The translations under genes and the position numbers were made by a program. A model generated the notes under the pieces. It saw only the letters and a list, made by a program, of their open reading frames with translations. It did not search any database and had not been told where the DNA came from. A DNA stretch of 47,302 nucleotides from Bacteroidota bacterium. Its GTDB lineage: Bacteria; Bacteroidota; Bacteroidia; Bacteroidales; Tenuifilaceae. Where the stretch lies: positions 1 to 47,302 of the forward strand of contig JAKQKB010000029.1 of the NCBI GenBank assembly GCA_029560875.1, in the 5' to 3' direction. Shown one piece after another: positions 28,861-37,114 of the stretch (positions are counted from its first letter, which is position 1; every line of letters begins with the position of its first letter).

Positions 28861-30726
28861 TTGAAAACACAAGTCCAATTATTTATATTTTTTTTGACAT
28901 TAACATTTGCTATAAACAAAAGTTATGCCCAAGAAATATCTGTGCTTCCTTCACAAAAACAGAACGAAGTCGACCGATATAAAGAATTAGTATCCAGATA
29001 TAAACAAGCAGACAATGCACAACAAGCAGCATTTTACCTTAATAAGATTGCTTTTATATATTGGGAAAACGGAAATATTAAGGAAGCAATAAACTACTTT
29101 CAGGAAACCGTACCTTTAAACGAAAAAGTCAGAAATTATAACGATATTAAAGCAGTTTACAGTAATATCGCATTAATTTATGCTGATATTGATAGGCTTG
29201 ATCTTACCCTCGATTACTTTTACAAAGCCTTGGATGTTAGAAAAAAAATGAATAGTAAGTTTGAAGTTGCTGCAGGATTAATTGATGTTGCTTACATCCA
29301 TACAGCTTTAAACCAAACAGAAAAAGCAATTCAACTCCTTAACGAAGCCCACTCATTGTCGCAGGAAATTAACAATCCAAGGTTAATACTAAACTGCCTT
29401 AAACTACTTGCTCAGAATTACGACAAAATGGGTAACACTGCGAAAGCCAACGAATTCACAAGCAAATTCGCCACGTACGAAAAAATGCTTGAAACTCAAA
29501 GTATAAAAACAGAGGCAGAGGTTAAAATTAGCCAATCACAAGCGGAAGCCGAAAGGGAAAAAATGCAACGTGCACAGCAGGAATTGCTGATGAGTCTAAG
29601 AGAATTACAATCCAAAGCAAAGCAAGATTCTCTAACATTTGTTGTAATGACCAAGCAGGATAGTTTAAAAAAAGCAGAAGAGGATGCATTGAACAAGCAA
29701 CGAGAAATTGTAATATTAACCCAGAAAAGAGAGCTTCAAGAAACAAAACTAAGGGAGCAAGAAGCCCAATCGAGAGTACAACAATTAATTATATATTCAG
29801 CCTTTATTTTTCTTGCTGTAGTTTTTGTAGCAACAATTGCAATTTATAAAAACTATAGAGACAAGAAAAAAGCCAATCAACTTTTGAATCTTCAAAATAT
29901 AGAAATTCAAAACCAACGCGACCACATACAAAAGCAAAATGAGAATATAAATAAGAGTATCAACTACGCTCAAGGTATCCAAAAAGCCTTATTGCCACCT
30001 CAAACTAGTTTACAAGAAATATTTGCAGAATCCTTTATATTTTTTAGACCTAGAGATATAGTAAGCGGTGACTACTATTGGTTTAAAGAATTAACAATAG
30101 GCTACGGGCAAGACGAAAAGAATGGAAAGGTTGCTGTTGCAGCAATTGACTGTACAGGACACGGTGTGCCAGGTGCATTCCTTTCGATGATTGGGTATAA
30201 CCTACTCGACGATATAGTTTATAGAGGAATAAACAAACCTGGCGAAATATTAAAAGAATTAAATAATGGTATAAGAAGAACTTTAAGACAGGATGAAACA
30301 GATAACCGCGATGGTATGGATATGGCTCTTTGTGTTGTTGATACCAAAAGTAAAGTGGTTGAGTTTTCTGGTGCAAAAAATCCGCTTGTATATGTTGCGA
30401 ACAACGAGGTTTTCAGAATTAGAGGCGATAAAGAATCAATAGGTGGAGGTATGGGTTATATGGAAAACGATTTCACAACTCACTCCATACAAATTGAGCA
30501 TCCAACATGGTTTTATATGTTCTCCGATGGCTTTATTGATCAGTTTGGAGGTGCAGATGGTAGAAAATATATGATTAAAAATTTTATTGACTTCTTGGCA
30601 AGCATATCAATACTTCCTCCAGATCAACAACGAGAAATGCTTAAAAACACCCTAAAAGATTGGCTAGGAACTAAATACACACAGGTTGATGATATTTTAG
30701 TTCTTGGATTTAAAGTAATGCCTTAA
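28861..30726 (+). CDS. TPR-coiled-coil membrane PP2C-type (SpoIIE) phosphatase
   Basis: A 621-residue protein starting at TTG 28861. No ATG is available before residue 120, and the TTG start gives a complete signal peptide (MKTQVQLFIFFLTLTFAINKSYAQ). Periplasmic TPRs span about 35-200, followed by a coiled coil at 205-305, one membrane helix near 309-330, a short coiled coil and a cytoplasmic SpoIIE/PP2C domain (about 385-620). The metal-binding residues are intact: SGDYYW, AIDCTGHGVPGAF, DGMDMALCVV, MFSDGFIDQFGG and TQVDDILVLGF. Such phosphatases dephosphorylate anti-sigma-antagonist-like or SiaC-like proteins. A SiaC-like gene lies 5.8 kb downstream on the same strand. Its TPR module matches that of the histidine kinase at 13967-15694. 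Confidence 0.88.
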   Translation: MKTQVQLFIFFLTLTFAINKSYAQEISVLPSQKQNEVDRYKELVSRYKQADNAQQAAFYLNKIAFIYWENGNIKEAINYFQETVPLNEKVRNYNDIKAVYSNIALIYADIDRLDLTLDYFYKALDVRKKMNSKFEVAAGLIDVAYIHTALNQTEKAIQLLNEAHSLSQEINNPRLILNCLKLLAQNYDKMGNTAKANEFTSKFATYEKMLETQSIKTEAEVKISQSQAEAEREKMQRAQQELLMSLRELQSKAKQDSLTFVVMTKQDSLKKAEEDALNKQREIVILTQKRELQETKLREQEAQSRVQQLIIYSAFIFLAVVFVATIAIYKNYRDKKKANQLLNLQNIEIQNQRDHIQKQNENINKSINYAQGIQKALLPPQTSLQEIFAESFIFFRPRDIVSGDYYWFKELTIGYGQDEKNGKVAVAAIDCTGHGVPGAFLSMIGYNLLDDIVYRGINKPGEILKELNNGIRRTLRQDETDNRDGMDMALCVVDTKSKVVEFSGAKNPLVYVANNEVFRIRGDKESIGGGMGYMENDFTTHSIQIEHPTWFYMFSDGFIDQFGGADGRKYMIKNFIDFLASISILPPDQQREMLKNTLKDWLGTKYTQVDDILVLGFKVMP

Positions 30727-30823
30727 AACAACTTAATACAACATTAAAACTTATATTTTCGTGTATCCTTAGGAAACTTTCATCAAACAACTATTAATAA
30801 ATTACAAATTCAGCACCAAATAG

Positions 30824-30855
30824 TTGCATTTTCAAATAAAAAAATTTTATATTTA
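30824..30855 (+). promoter_or_regulatory. putative promoter of the first subunit-like gene
   Basis: TTG at 30824-30826 and TATATTTA at 30848-30855 are separated by 21 bases. The -7 differs from TAnnTTTG only in its last base. The predicted start leaves a leader of about 50 bases before the ATG at 30911. Confidence 0.3.
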
Positions 30856-30910
30856 CATTAATTTTCAAAATATAACAGAAAATAATATTAATCAACTAAT
30901 ACACAGAAAA

Positions 30911-31459
30911 ATGAAAAAGGTACTAGCTGGAGCATTATTATTGCTTCTTTCACATTTTGGATATTCACAAACAGTATCGGATCAGGCTGTTGTTCCTGTT
31001 TCAGTTACGTTGAATGCCATTTTGCGTTTAACTGTTACTTCAGGTGGCAATATTGTGTTTGTTGTTAACACTGTAGATCAGTACACAAATGGTATTGCTA
31101 CATCACCTAGGACTACAACAACTTTCAGGGTTTCTTCAACAAGAAACTTCACTGTAACCATGGTTCCTGAAAACAACACTCATTTTGTTGGAATTCAAAC
31201 TAATAACACAACAAACTTTCCTATAACTAATGTTGGAATTGTTTGTGCAGGAACTAGTGGAGTAGTTATACCCGCTGCAGTAGCACCGCTTCTTGCAACT
31301 CAAACAATTGTAACTAGCCCTGCAGCCGCAAATGCATCGTATACCATTGGTTGGGAGTTAGCAACAAATGCTGTTGTAGGTGCAAGCACGTTGCTTTCTC
31401 AAAGCATTCCAGCAGACGTTTATGTTAACAACATGTTCTTAACATTAGCTCCTCAATAG
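30911..31459 (+). CDS. small secreted beta-rich protein, candidate fibre/pilus subunit 1
   Basis: A 182-residue protein from the ATG at 30911, chosen because it gives a clean signal peptide (MKKVLAGALLLLLSHFGYSQ); the upstream in-frame TTG adds no sensible sequence. The mature part, about 162 residues, is rich in Thr, Val and Asn, has a single Cys and is predicted nearly all beta. It starts with alternating hydrophobic residues (VVPVSVTLNAILRLTV) and ends DVYVNNMFLTLAPQ. This resembles DUF4402-like or spore-coat-U-like subunits, but I cannot prove membership. It shares a QYxxG motif block with the next gene. It is followed by a strong hairpin, as expected for a highly expressed subunit upstream of an assembly gene. 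Confidence 0.6.
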   Translation: MKKVLAGALLLLLSHFGYSQTVSDQAVVPVSVTLNAILRLTVTSGGNIVFVVNTVDQYTNGIATSPRTTTTFRVSSTRNFTVTMVPENNTHFVGIQTNNTTNFPITNVGIVCAGTSGVVIPAAVAPLLATQTIVTSPAAANASYTIGWELATNAVVGASTLLSQSIPADVYVNNMFLTLAPQ

Positions 31460-31480
31460 GGATAAAGCATGATTAATAAG

Positions 31481-31512
31481 TAGAGCCAAACGATTTAATC
31501 CGTTTGGCTCTA
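31481..31512 (+). terminator. 12-bp hairpin between the two subunit-like genes
   Basis: TAGAGCCAAACG (31481-31492) and CGTTTGGCTCTA (31501-31512) form a perfect 12-bp stem with an 8-base loop. No strong T-run follows, so it may be a partial terminator or an mRNA-stabilising 3' end for the first subunit transcript. Confidence 0.7.
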
Positions 31513-31536
31513 TTAATTAGATTTACAAATAAAAGA

Positions 31537-32073
31537 ATGAAACACGTTACAAAATTCTTCTTTCTATTTTTATTATCATTATACATTTTTACCACATCGA
31601 CAGCTCACGCTCAAACAGGAACAGTGAGAGTAAATGGTGGTGGAGTTCAGTTTTTTTTTACAGCATACAATCAATATTCTTCGGGGGTAACCCTCACTAA
31701 CAGAAACATAGTTAAAATTAATTATACCTTTGCGACGCCACCGTTAAATTGGCAACTTAGAGTAAAGTCGGATTACCCCTCAATTATGTCGGCCAATGGA
31801 AGCACTCCAGATATTGCAAACCTAACATATTTAAAAGTAAATGTGGAGGGCACTCCTACGATTACGCCTGCGGGCAACACAACAGTAATTATAAACGGTG
31901 CTTTTTACGTTGACCACCTAACACCTCAAGTCCTTGTTTCAGGAACAGGTAATGGTAATTTCGAAGTTAATATGAGCATATCTTACTCCTTTGGCTTTCC
32001 TCCTCCTTCGCTTATAAACATCCCCTGGGGTTTGTATTATACAAACTTGACTTTTATCTTAGAGTATTTTTAA
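31537..32073 (+). CDS. small secreted beta-rich protein, candidate fibre/pilus subunit 2
   Basis: A 178-residue protein from the ATG at 31537, giving the signal peptide MKHVTKFFFLFLLSLYIFT...AHAQ. The mature part, about 153 residues, is Asn/Thr/Tyr-rich, lacks Cys and is predicted all beta. Near its start, FFFTAYNQYSSGVTLTNR parallels FVVNTVDQYTNGIATSPR of the previous protein. Both proteins have an Asn-Phe/Trp strand (NFTVTM, NWQLRV) at matching distance and similar C-termini (IPADVYVNNMFLTL, IPWGLYYTNLTFIL). The two are diverged paralogues. A minor, adaptor or tip subunit is one possible role. It lies 44 bases upstream of the usher-like gene. Confidence 0.6.
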   Translation: MKHVTKFFFLFLLSLYIFTTSTAHAQTGTVRVNGGGVQFFFTAYNQYSSGVTLTNRNIVKINYTFATPPLNWQLRVKSDYPSIMSANGSTPDIANLTYLKVNVEGTPTITPAGNTTVIINGAFYVDHLTPQVLVSGTGNGNFEVNMSISYSFGFPPPSLINIPWGLYYTNLTFILEYF

Positions 32074-32117
32074 ACTGAAAAGATTATTATCTTTACTGAA
32101 ACATGAGAATTAAATAA

Positions 32118-35100
32118 ATGACAACCGTAGTAAAATATTTTCTCTCCTTTTTATTTCTTTTGTGGAGTTGCCATTTATCCTTTGCTCAGTATTATATTCA
32201 ACAAACTCAACCCAACATTGAGGCAAAATTTACACGTCACTCGCTTGAAGCTAAAGCAAAGCAAACTTTTTTTAATGTTTTAAAAATTAAAAACAACTCT
32301 AACCGACCTGAGAATTTTATTTTAAATATTACCGTACCTCAGGGTTGGAATGTAATTGGAAAAGACAAATTTGAAATTAACATAAATCCACTCGATTCAA
32401 TTATTGTACCATTAAGAATAGCAATAGCTGGGAATGTTAGAGGAGATATTGGCTATAGCGTTATTGCATCTATTTCCGATACTAGAGGTAATACCATCAA
32501 GAATGAGTATTGCTTTGTAAAAATACCAAGAGAAACTGACCTAGTAGTAAAATTCTCTAATAGAATTTTTTATCTCGACCCAATTTCAAATACAACTGAA
32601 TTTAGTGTGCAAGTAAGCAATAAGGGAAACAGAGAAGAATTAGTGAATTTTATTTTTGATGGGAATCGTTTACTCAGCGTGAATTCGGAAAAAACAAATT
32701 TATTTGCTAAAGATATAATAGTCCCACCGTTTACAGATACATCGCTTACATTTGATGCCAGATTACTTTTTGTTGAACACCAAGGTAAAGAGATGTTCAG
32801 TCTTGCCACAAAAATTACAACAATAGATACTGTTTACAATAATACATTGTGGTTCAAATTATTGAAATCAGAATTTAAGAATAACGTCCCCTCTTCCGAA
32901 AAACCTTTAAGAATGGAATTTTATGCACAAGGACTATTGGATGCATATATATCCCCTACTTACTCTTTACTACTAGAGGGTAAAACTCTTTTCAAAGGAA
33001 ACTCTGATATTTACTATTATTACAGAAATTTTGCTTCGCAAAAAAATGAAGACTTATACAAGTATAATAGAATGTATATCGGAAGCCATATCGGTTCATG
33101 GACACTCGAAGTTGGTGATAGTTATCGCTCTATTGAAAGTCAAATGTCGGGTAGAGGTGGATATATAGCCTACGAAAATAATAGAGTAAAAGCAGAAGCC
33201 ATAGTAAACTCAAATGAATTAACTGATTTTGAGAATATTGGAGGAACCCTTAAGGTTAACCTAAATAAAAAAACCTTTCTCTATACAGGAACAGCCCTCA
33301 GCGAAAATAAAAGCAGCAACTTTTCTTCCAAACTTGGTTTACTAGGTGCGGGGTTTTCTTTAAATCGACGACACAACTTCTACCTTCAAGGTTCTTTAAA
33401 TCAGATAACAAGGGGGGAAACACCAGCAATAAACAATGAATATGGATGGGAATTTAACTACAATTCAAACTACAAAAAAATTTCTTCAATAGTTAGGGCA
33501 AAATATGGTAGCGAACAATACTATAGTCCATACGGAGGCAGATTAGAATTGTTTAGTATTATTACATGGCAAAAAAATCCTACAAATCAATTTCAATTAT
33601 ACTTTTCAGAAAACCATAATAATGTTTCAAGAATTGATATTGATGAATACTTAAAACTAGGCTATTTAAAATCAAGAGAGGGAAAACTACTTTTCAGACA
33701 CTTAGTTAACAGTGATGTAGAAGTATTTGCAGGGCCTGTTCTTTTAAACTATAAATCATCAGATATATATAATTTCCCTGTAGATCAATATTTCTCAAGC
33801 CTGAATTCTAAAGCAACTTTAGGTGCTAGGATTAAAAATTCCTCGGGTACCGCCGTATTAATGCCATCAATCGAGGTTGCTTGGGCAAATGTTACAAACA
33901 ACCCATTCATAAACACTGACAGTTTAAGTAAAAACCGAAAATCGTTTGGATACTACAATCTTGCAGTAACATTTAGGAGCAGGTCATTTCTTATTCTCGC
34001 CTTTTTTAATTCAGGACCCAGATCGTTATATGACCAAGTTAACTACCTCCAAAACAGTAAGCAGAGTAGGAAGTTACAATTTATTCCAACCTTTGATAGA
34101 TTTGTATACAAGGATATAGTTAAGGTTCAAGTAGGATTAAACTACACCAATGATATGATGATCAAATCTAGGTATACAAATATTATTGGACAAGTAAACT
34201 GGTATTTGCCGAGAGACTGGGAATTTCAAGCCCTAGGGGTCTATTCCTTACAACACAGAATGAACTATCAGGATCTTCTTGAAACCTACCAAAACTTATA
34301 TCTAGAGTTAGGGATAAAAAAAGACTTTAACATTAATCAACCAAGAGTCAGATACCACGATATTGAGTTAAGTTTTTTCAAAGATTTCAATGGCAATTAC
34401 TTGAAAGACGAAAATGAGCCTGGAGTGAAAAACGTACTTGTAAGTATGGAGAAGACTAGCAGTGAGGCTGTTGGGAGAATTCCTGGGGACTTCTATGGTG
34501 GTGAGTTAATCTCCGATAATACTGGAAATGTTTCTTTCGAAGATATACCTGAAGGAATCTATAAAATTAGCTATAACCCCGTTGGAAGTGACTTAGGCAG
34601 TTATAGTAAAGCCAAAGATGACATTGAACTTAGAGTGAATCGATCGGGGAAATATTTTTTCCCATTTGTTGAGAAAAATAAAGTTTTTGGGAAAATTGTA
34701 CTTAATCGTAGCCGACTATCCGGTTTAGGTAAAGTCGATATCTCTAACATTAGAATTACGGCAACTGATAGTAGAGGTAATACATTCTCCACATTAACCG
34801 ACAAAGAGGGAGGATTTATAATTTACGCACCTGTAACCGACGAATACATTGTCAACATCAACAATATCTTTTACGAAGACTTTGACTTAAGACAAAACAA
34901 TTTCAGGGTTCAGTTTAATGGATACAAGCAGTTTGAAGTTAATTTTGTTTTCGATGAAAAAATTAGAAGGATTAACTTTAGCCCATCAACTCAGGATAAT
35001 CTGGCCGAAGGGGTACTACAAATTCGTAGAACCAATTTACGCGGTACTATTAAAGATGCAACAACACTTAACCCGTTAAGAGCAAGAATTAACTTGGTTA

Positions 35101-35639
35101 ATACAAAAAACAACTCTATTGTTTCTTCAGTTTATTCTAACCCTCAAACTGGCGACTATAGCCTTTCATTCTTAGCTGACGATATATATCTATTGGAAAT
35201 TGTTGCAGATGATTATTGGTACTTCTCCGAGAACTTAAACTTAAACCAAGTAACAACTTTCATGAATGTTACAAGGGATATTTTGTTGAAGCAAATATCT
35301 ATTGGATCAAAAATGGAACTAAACATAAAATTTGTTGAGATCAACCAATCAACATTGGGCCCTGAAACAGTTGCGGAACTTAATAGATTGCTTCACATTT
35401 TAAAGGATAATAGCAATATTAAGGTTGAGATACAAGGTCACTGTGATGACTTAGAAGCTATCAACAATCCACAAATTGGTGAAGAGCGAGCAAAATCAGT
35501 TGCTAAATACCTTGTTGAAAATGGCTTCAGCAATTTACAGGTAAGAGGCTTTGGGAATACCTCTCCTATCGCTCCTAGCGATTCAGAAGAAAATAGAACA
35601 TTGAATAGAAGGGTTGAGATTGAAGTTATAAGTAAATAA
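32118..35639 (+). CDS. usher-like outer membrane protein with SdrD-B-like, carboxypeptidase-regulatory-like and OmpA domains
   Basis: A 1173-residue protein with a signal peptide ending SFAQ. Order of parts: two Ig-like segments, about 25-240 (NRPENFILNITVPQGWNVIG); a long region of amphipathic strands, about 260-750, that reads as a large outer-membrane barrel (WTLEVGDSYRSIESQMSGRGG, NLYLELGIKKDF); an SdrD-B-like domain near 760-850 (DFNGNYLKDENEPGVKNVLV); carboxypeptidase-regulatory-like Ig domains, about 860-1055; and an OmpA C-terminal domain, about 1070-1173, with IEVQGH-like IEIQGHCDD spacing and NRRVEIEV. The barrel-plus-Ig layout and the neighbouring chaperone and subunit genes suggest an usher or secretion pore that the OmpA domain tethers to peptidoglycan. 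No match to classical FimD/PapC signatures was recognised, so the role is inferred. Confidence 0.6.
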   Translation: MTTVVKYFLSFLFLLWSCHLSFAQYYIQQTQPNIEAKFTRHSLEAKAKQTFFNVLKIKNNSNRPENFILNITVPQGWNVIGKDKFEININPLDSIIVPLRIAIAGNVRGDIGYSVIASISDTRGNTIKNEYCFVKIPRETDLVVKFSNRIFYLDPISNTTEFSVQVSNKGNREELVNFIFDGNRLLSVNSEKTNLFAKDIIVPPFTDTSLTFDARLLFVEHQGKEMFSLATKITTIDTVYNNTLWFKLLKSEFKNNVPSSEKPLRMEFYAQGLLDAYISPTYSLLLEGKTLFKGNSDIYYYYRNFASQKNEDLYKYNRMYIGSHIGSWTLEVGDSYRSIESQMSGRGGYIAYENNRVKAEAIVNSNELTDFENIGGTLKVNLNKKTFLYTGTALSENKSSNFSSKLGLLGAGFSLNRRHNFYLQGSLNQITRGETPAINNEYGWEFNYNSNYKKISSIVRAKYGSEQYYSPYGGRLELFSIITWQKNPTNQFQLYFSENHNNVSRIDIDEYLKLGYLKSREGKLLFRHLVNSDVEVFAGPVLLNYKSSDIYNFPVDQYFSSLNSKATLGARIKNSSGTAVLMPSIEVAWANVTNNPFINTDSLSKNRKSFGYYNLAVTFRSRSFLILAFFNSGPRSLYDQVNYLQNSKQSRKLQFIPTFDRFVYKDIVKVQVGLNYTNDMMIKSRYTNIIGQVNWYLPRDWEFQALGVYSLQHRMNYQDLLETYQNLYLELGIKKDFNINQPRVRYHDIELSFFKDFNGNYLKDENEPGVKNVLVSMEKTSSEAVGRIPGDFYGGELISDNTGNVSFEDIPEGIYKISYNPVGSDLGSYSKAKDDIELRVNRSGKYFFPFVEKNKVFGKIVLNRSRLSGLGKVDISNIRITATDSRGNTFSTLTDKEGGFIIYAPVTDEYIVNINNIFYEDFDLRQNNFRVQFNGYKQFEVNFVFDEKIRRINFSPSTQDNLAEGVLQIRRTNLRGTIKDATTLNPLRARINLVNTKNNSIVSSVYSNPQTGDYSLSFLADDIYLLEIVADDYWYFSENLNLNQVTTFMNVTRDILLKQISIGSKMELNIKFVEINQSTLGPETVAELNRLLHILKDNSNIKVEIQGHCDDLEAINNPQIGEERAKSVAKYLVENGFSNLQVRGFGNTSPIAPSDSEENRTLNRRVEIEVISK

Positions 35640-35676
35640 CGGCACTTCTCTTGTCATTGCAATTAATTGGTTAATT

Positions 35677-36468
35677 ATGAAAATTAATTTCTCAAAATAT
35701 CAAGGAGCCGGAAATGACTTTATAATCATTGATGATAGAGAAAAACTATTTCCTGTTTCAACCGAATTAATTAACAAACTTTGTAACAGACATTTTGGGA
35801 TAGGTGCCGATGGACTTATGCTTTTGAGCAACACATCCGATGGAGATTTCCTTATGCGCTACTTTAATTCCGATGGGAATGAATCGACAATGTGCGGAAA
35901 TGGCGGACGTTGCATTACTCATTTTGCCAACAAACTTGGTATAATTGAATCTTCGACTGTTTTCTGGGGTATCGACGGAGTTCATAATGCAGAATTAACT
36001 GATAAAGATTATGTTCGATTAAAAATGAAGGACGTCGAAGAAATCCAAATAATTGACGATAACTACTTCATCGATACTGGCTCTCCACATTACGTAAGTT
36101 TTGTACGCGATGTTGATGCTATTGACGTTAACCGAGAGGGTAAGTTAATTCGTCAATCTATTAATTTGAACAATGGTGGCACAAACGTGAACTTTATTCA
36201 GGTGATTGAAAATGACACTATTAAAATAAGAACTTTCGAAAGAGGTGTAGAAGCAGAAACTCTAGCGTGCGGAACAGGTGCAGTAGCATCAAGCATTGCG
36301 TATGTTCTATATTTTGAAGTGGATAAAAACAGAATTAAACTTATTGCCCCCGGCGGTGAACTACTTGTAACTTTTGACAGAAAAGACTCCACTAATTTCA
36401 ACAATATTTGGCTCGAAGGACCTGCAAAGCATGTTTTCGATGGCACAATTGATCCATCACAGATATGA
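35677..36468 (+). CDS. dapF: diaminopimelate epimerase
   Basis: A 263-residue cofactor-independent epimerase converting LL- to meso-diaminopimelate for peptidoglycan and lysine synthesis. The two catalytic cysteines are present: C73 in MCGNGGRC and C198 in ACGTGAVAS. The substrate-binding start YQGAGNDFIIID and the GGTNVNFIQ segment are typical. It follows the usher-like gene by 37 bases; the spacer has no terminator, so read-through from the surface locus is possible although the functions differ. Confidence 0.96.
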   Translation: MKINFSKYQGAGNDFIIIDDREKLFPVSTELINKLCNRHFGIGADGLMLLSNTSDGDFLMRYFNSDGNESTMCGNGGRCITHFANKLGIIESSTVFWGIDGVHNAELTDKDYVRLKMKDVEEIQIIDDNYFIDTGSPHYVSFVRDVDAIDVNREGKLIRQSINLNNGGTNVNFIQVIENDTIKIRTFERGVEAETLACGTGAVASSIAYVLYFEVDKNRIKLIAPGGELLVTFDRKDSTNFNNIWLEGPAKHVFDGTIDPSQI

Positions 36469-36480
36469 CATCGACACATA

Positions 36481-36510
36481 TTTGAGGCTTAACAGAATTC
36501 ATTATCTTTG
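36481..36510 (+). promoter_or_regulatory. full Bacteroidota promoter for the siaC-like gene
   Basis: TTTG at 36481-36484, an 18-base spacer and TATCTTTG at 36503-36510. Both elements match the phylum consensus (TTTG, about 19 bases, TAnnTTTG). The start site would lie about 12 bases before the ATG at 36530. Confidence 0.6.
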
Positions 36511-36529
36511 TCTTCCAAAATAAGAAGAT

Positions 36530-36904
36530 ATGAAGCCGTTGAGATTTGATGAAACATCTGATACTCCAGAGGTTAATTTGGATAAAGATAGAGGGAGGTT
36601 TGAGTTTTATGGGAAATCGATGCCCGAGGATCCAAATGAGTTTTTCATGCCAATAATCGAATGGTTTAAAACTTACGTAGGTAATCCTAACAAAGAGACA
36701 GTGCTCATCTTTAAAATGGATTATTTTAACACTGCTTCATCTAAGAAAATTCTCGAAATACTATCGCTTCTTCTGGAAATTCACAAGAAAAAAATGTCAG
36801 TAATTGTGAATTGGCATTACCGAAGCAACGACGATGATATGAAGGAAACCGGAGAAACCTTTTCAGAAATCGTACATATTCCTTTCAGGATTACTCCATA
36901 CTAA
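36530..36904 (+). CDS. SiaC-like (DUF1987) regulatory phosphoprotein
   Basis: A 124-residue cytoplasmic protein of the SiaC/DUF1987 family: TSDTPEVNLDKDRGRFEFYGKS at the start, PNEFFMPIIEWFKTYV in the middle, and the conserved MDYFNTASSKKILEIL. Thr68 in YFNTASSK coincides in motif and number with the Thr phosphorylated in Pseudomonas SiaC, which is dephosphorylated by the PP2C protein SiaA and controls the diguanylate cyclase SiaD. No SiaB-type kinase or GGDEF gene is in the window, but a SpoIIE-type phosphatase is encoded at 28861-30726. It has its own promoter and terminator. Confidence 0.85.
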   Translation: MKPLRFDETSDTPEVNLDKDRGRFEFYGKSMPEDPNEFFMPIIEWFKTYVGNPNKETVLIFKMDYFNTASSKKILEILSLLLEIHKKKMSVIVNWHYRSNDDDMKETGETFSEIVHIPFRITPY

Positions 36905-36911
36905 AATACAG

Positions 36912-36938
36912 CCCCTCAACAAAGGGGTTTTGTTTTTT
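36912..36938 (+). terminator. intrinsic terminator after the siaC-like gene
   Basis: CCCCT (36912-36916) pairs with AGGGG (36923-36927) around CAACAA, followed by TTTTGTTTTTTT. A short stem with a strong T-run. Confidence 0.75.
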
Positions 36939-37114
36939 TAGTTAAAAATGACATTTTTTCATTGATTGTGTCAACTCAAAATGTTATTGACTTTTAAATA
37001 ACTGAAAAACTGGCATAAAGGTGGTTAATGAATGTTAATTCAAAGCCTTTTACTATACCAGGAATAAGTTTTGTTTGTTATTTAGTAAAACAAAAACTTT
37101 AAAATTTGTAGTAT

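Noticed and set aside
30911..35639. Type V (FimA/Mfa) pilus locus
   Set aside because: The small proteins lack a lipobox and the Arg-gingipain-type processing region of FimA-like pilins, and type V systems do not use a PapD-like chaperone or a large barrel.
32118..35639. Type IX secretion substrate
   Set aside because: The C-terminus is an OmpA peptidoglycan-binding domain, not a T9SS sorting domain.
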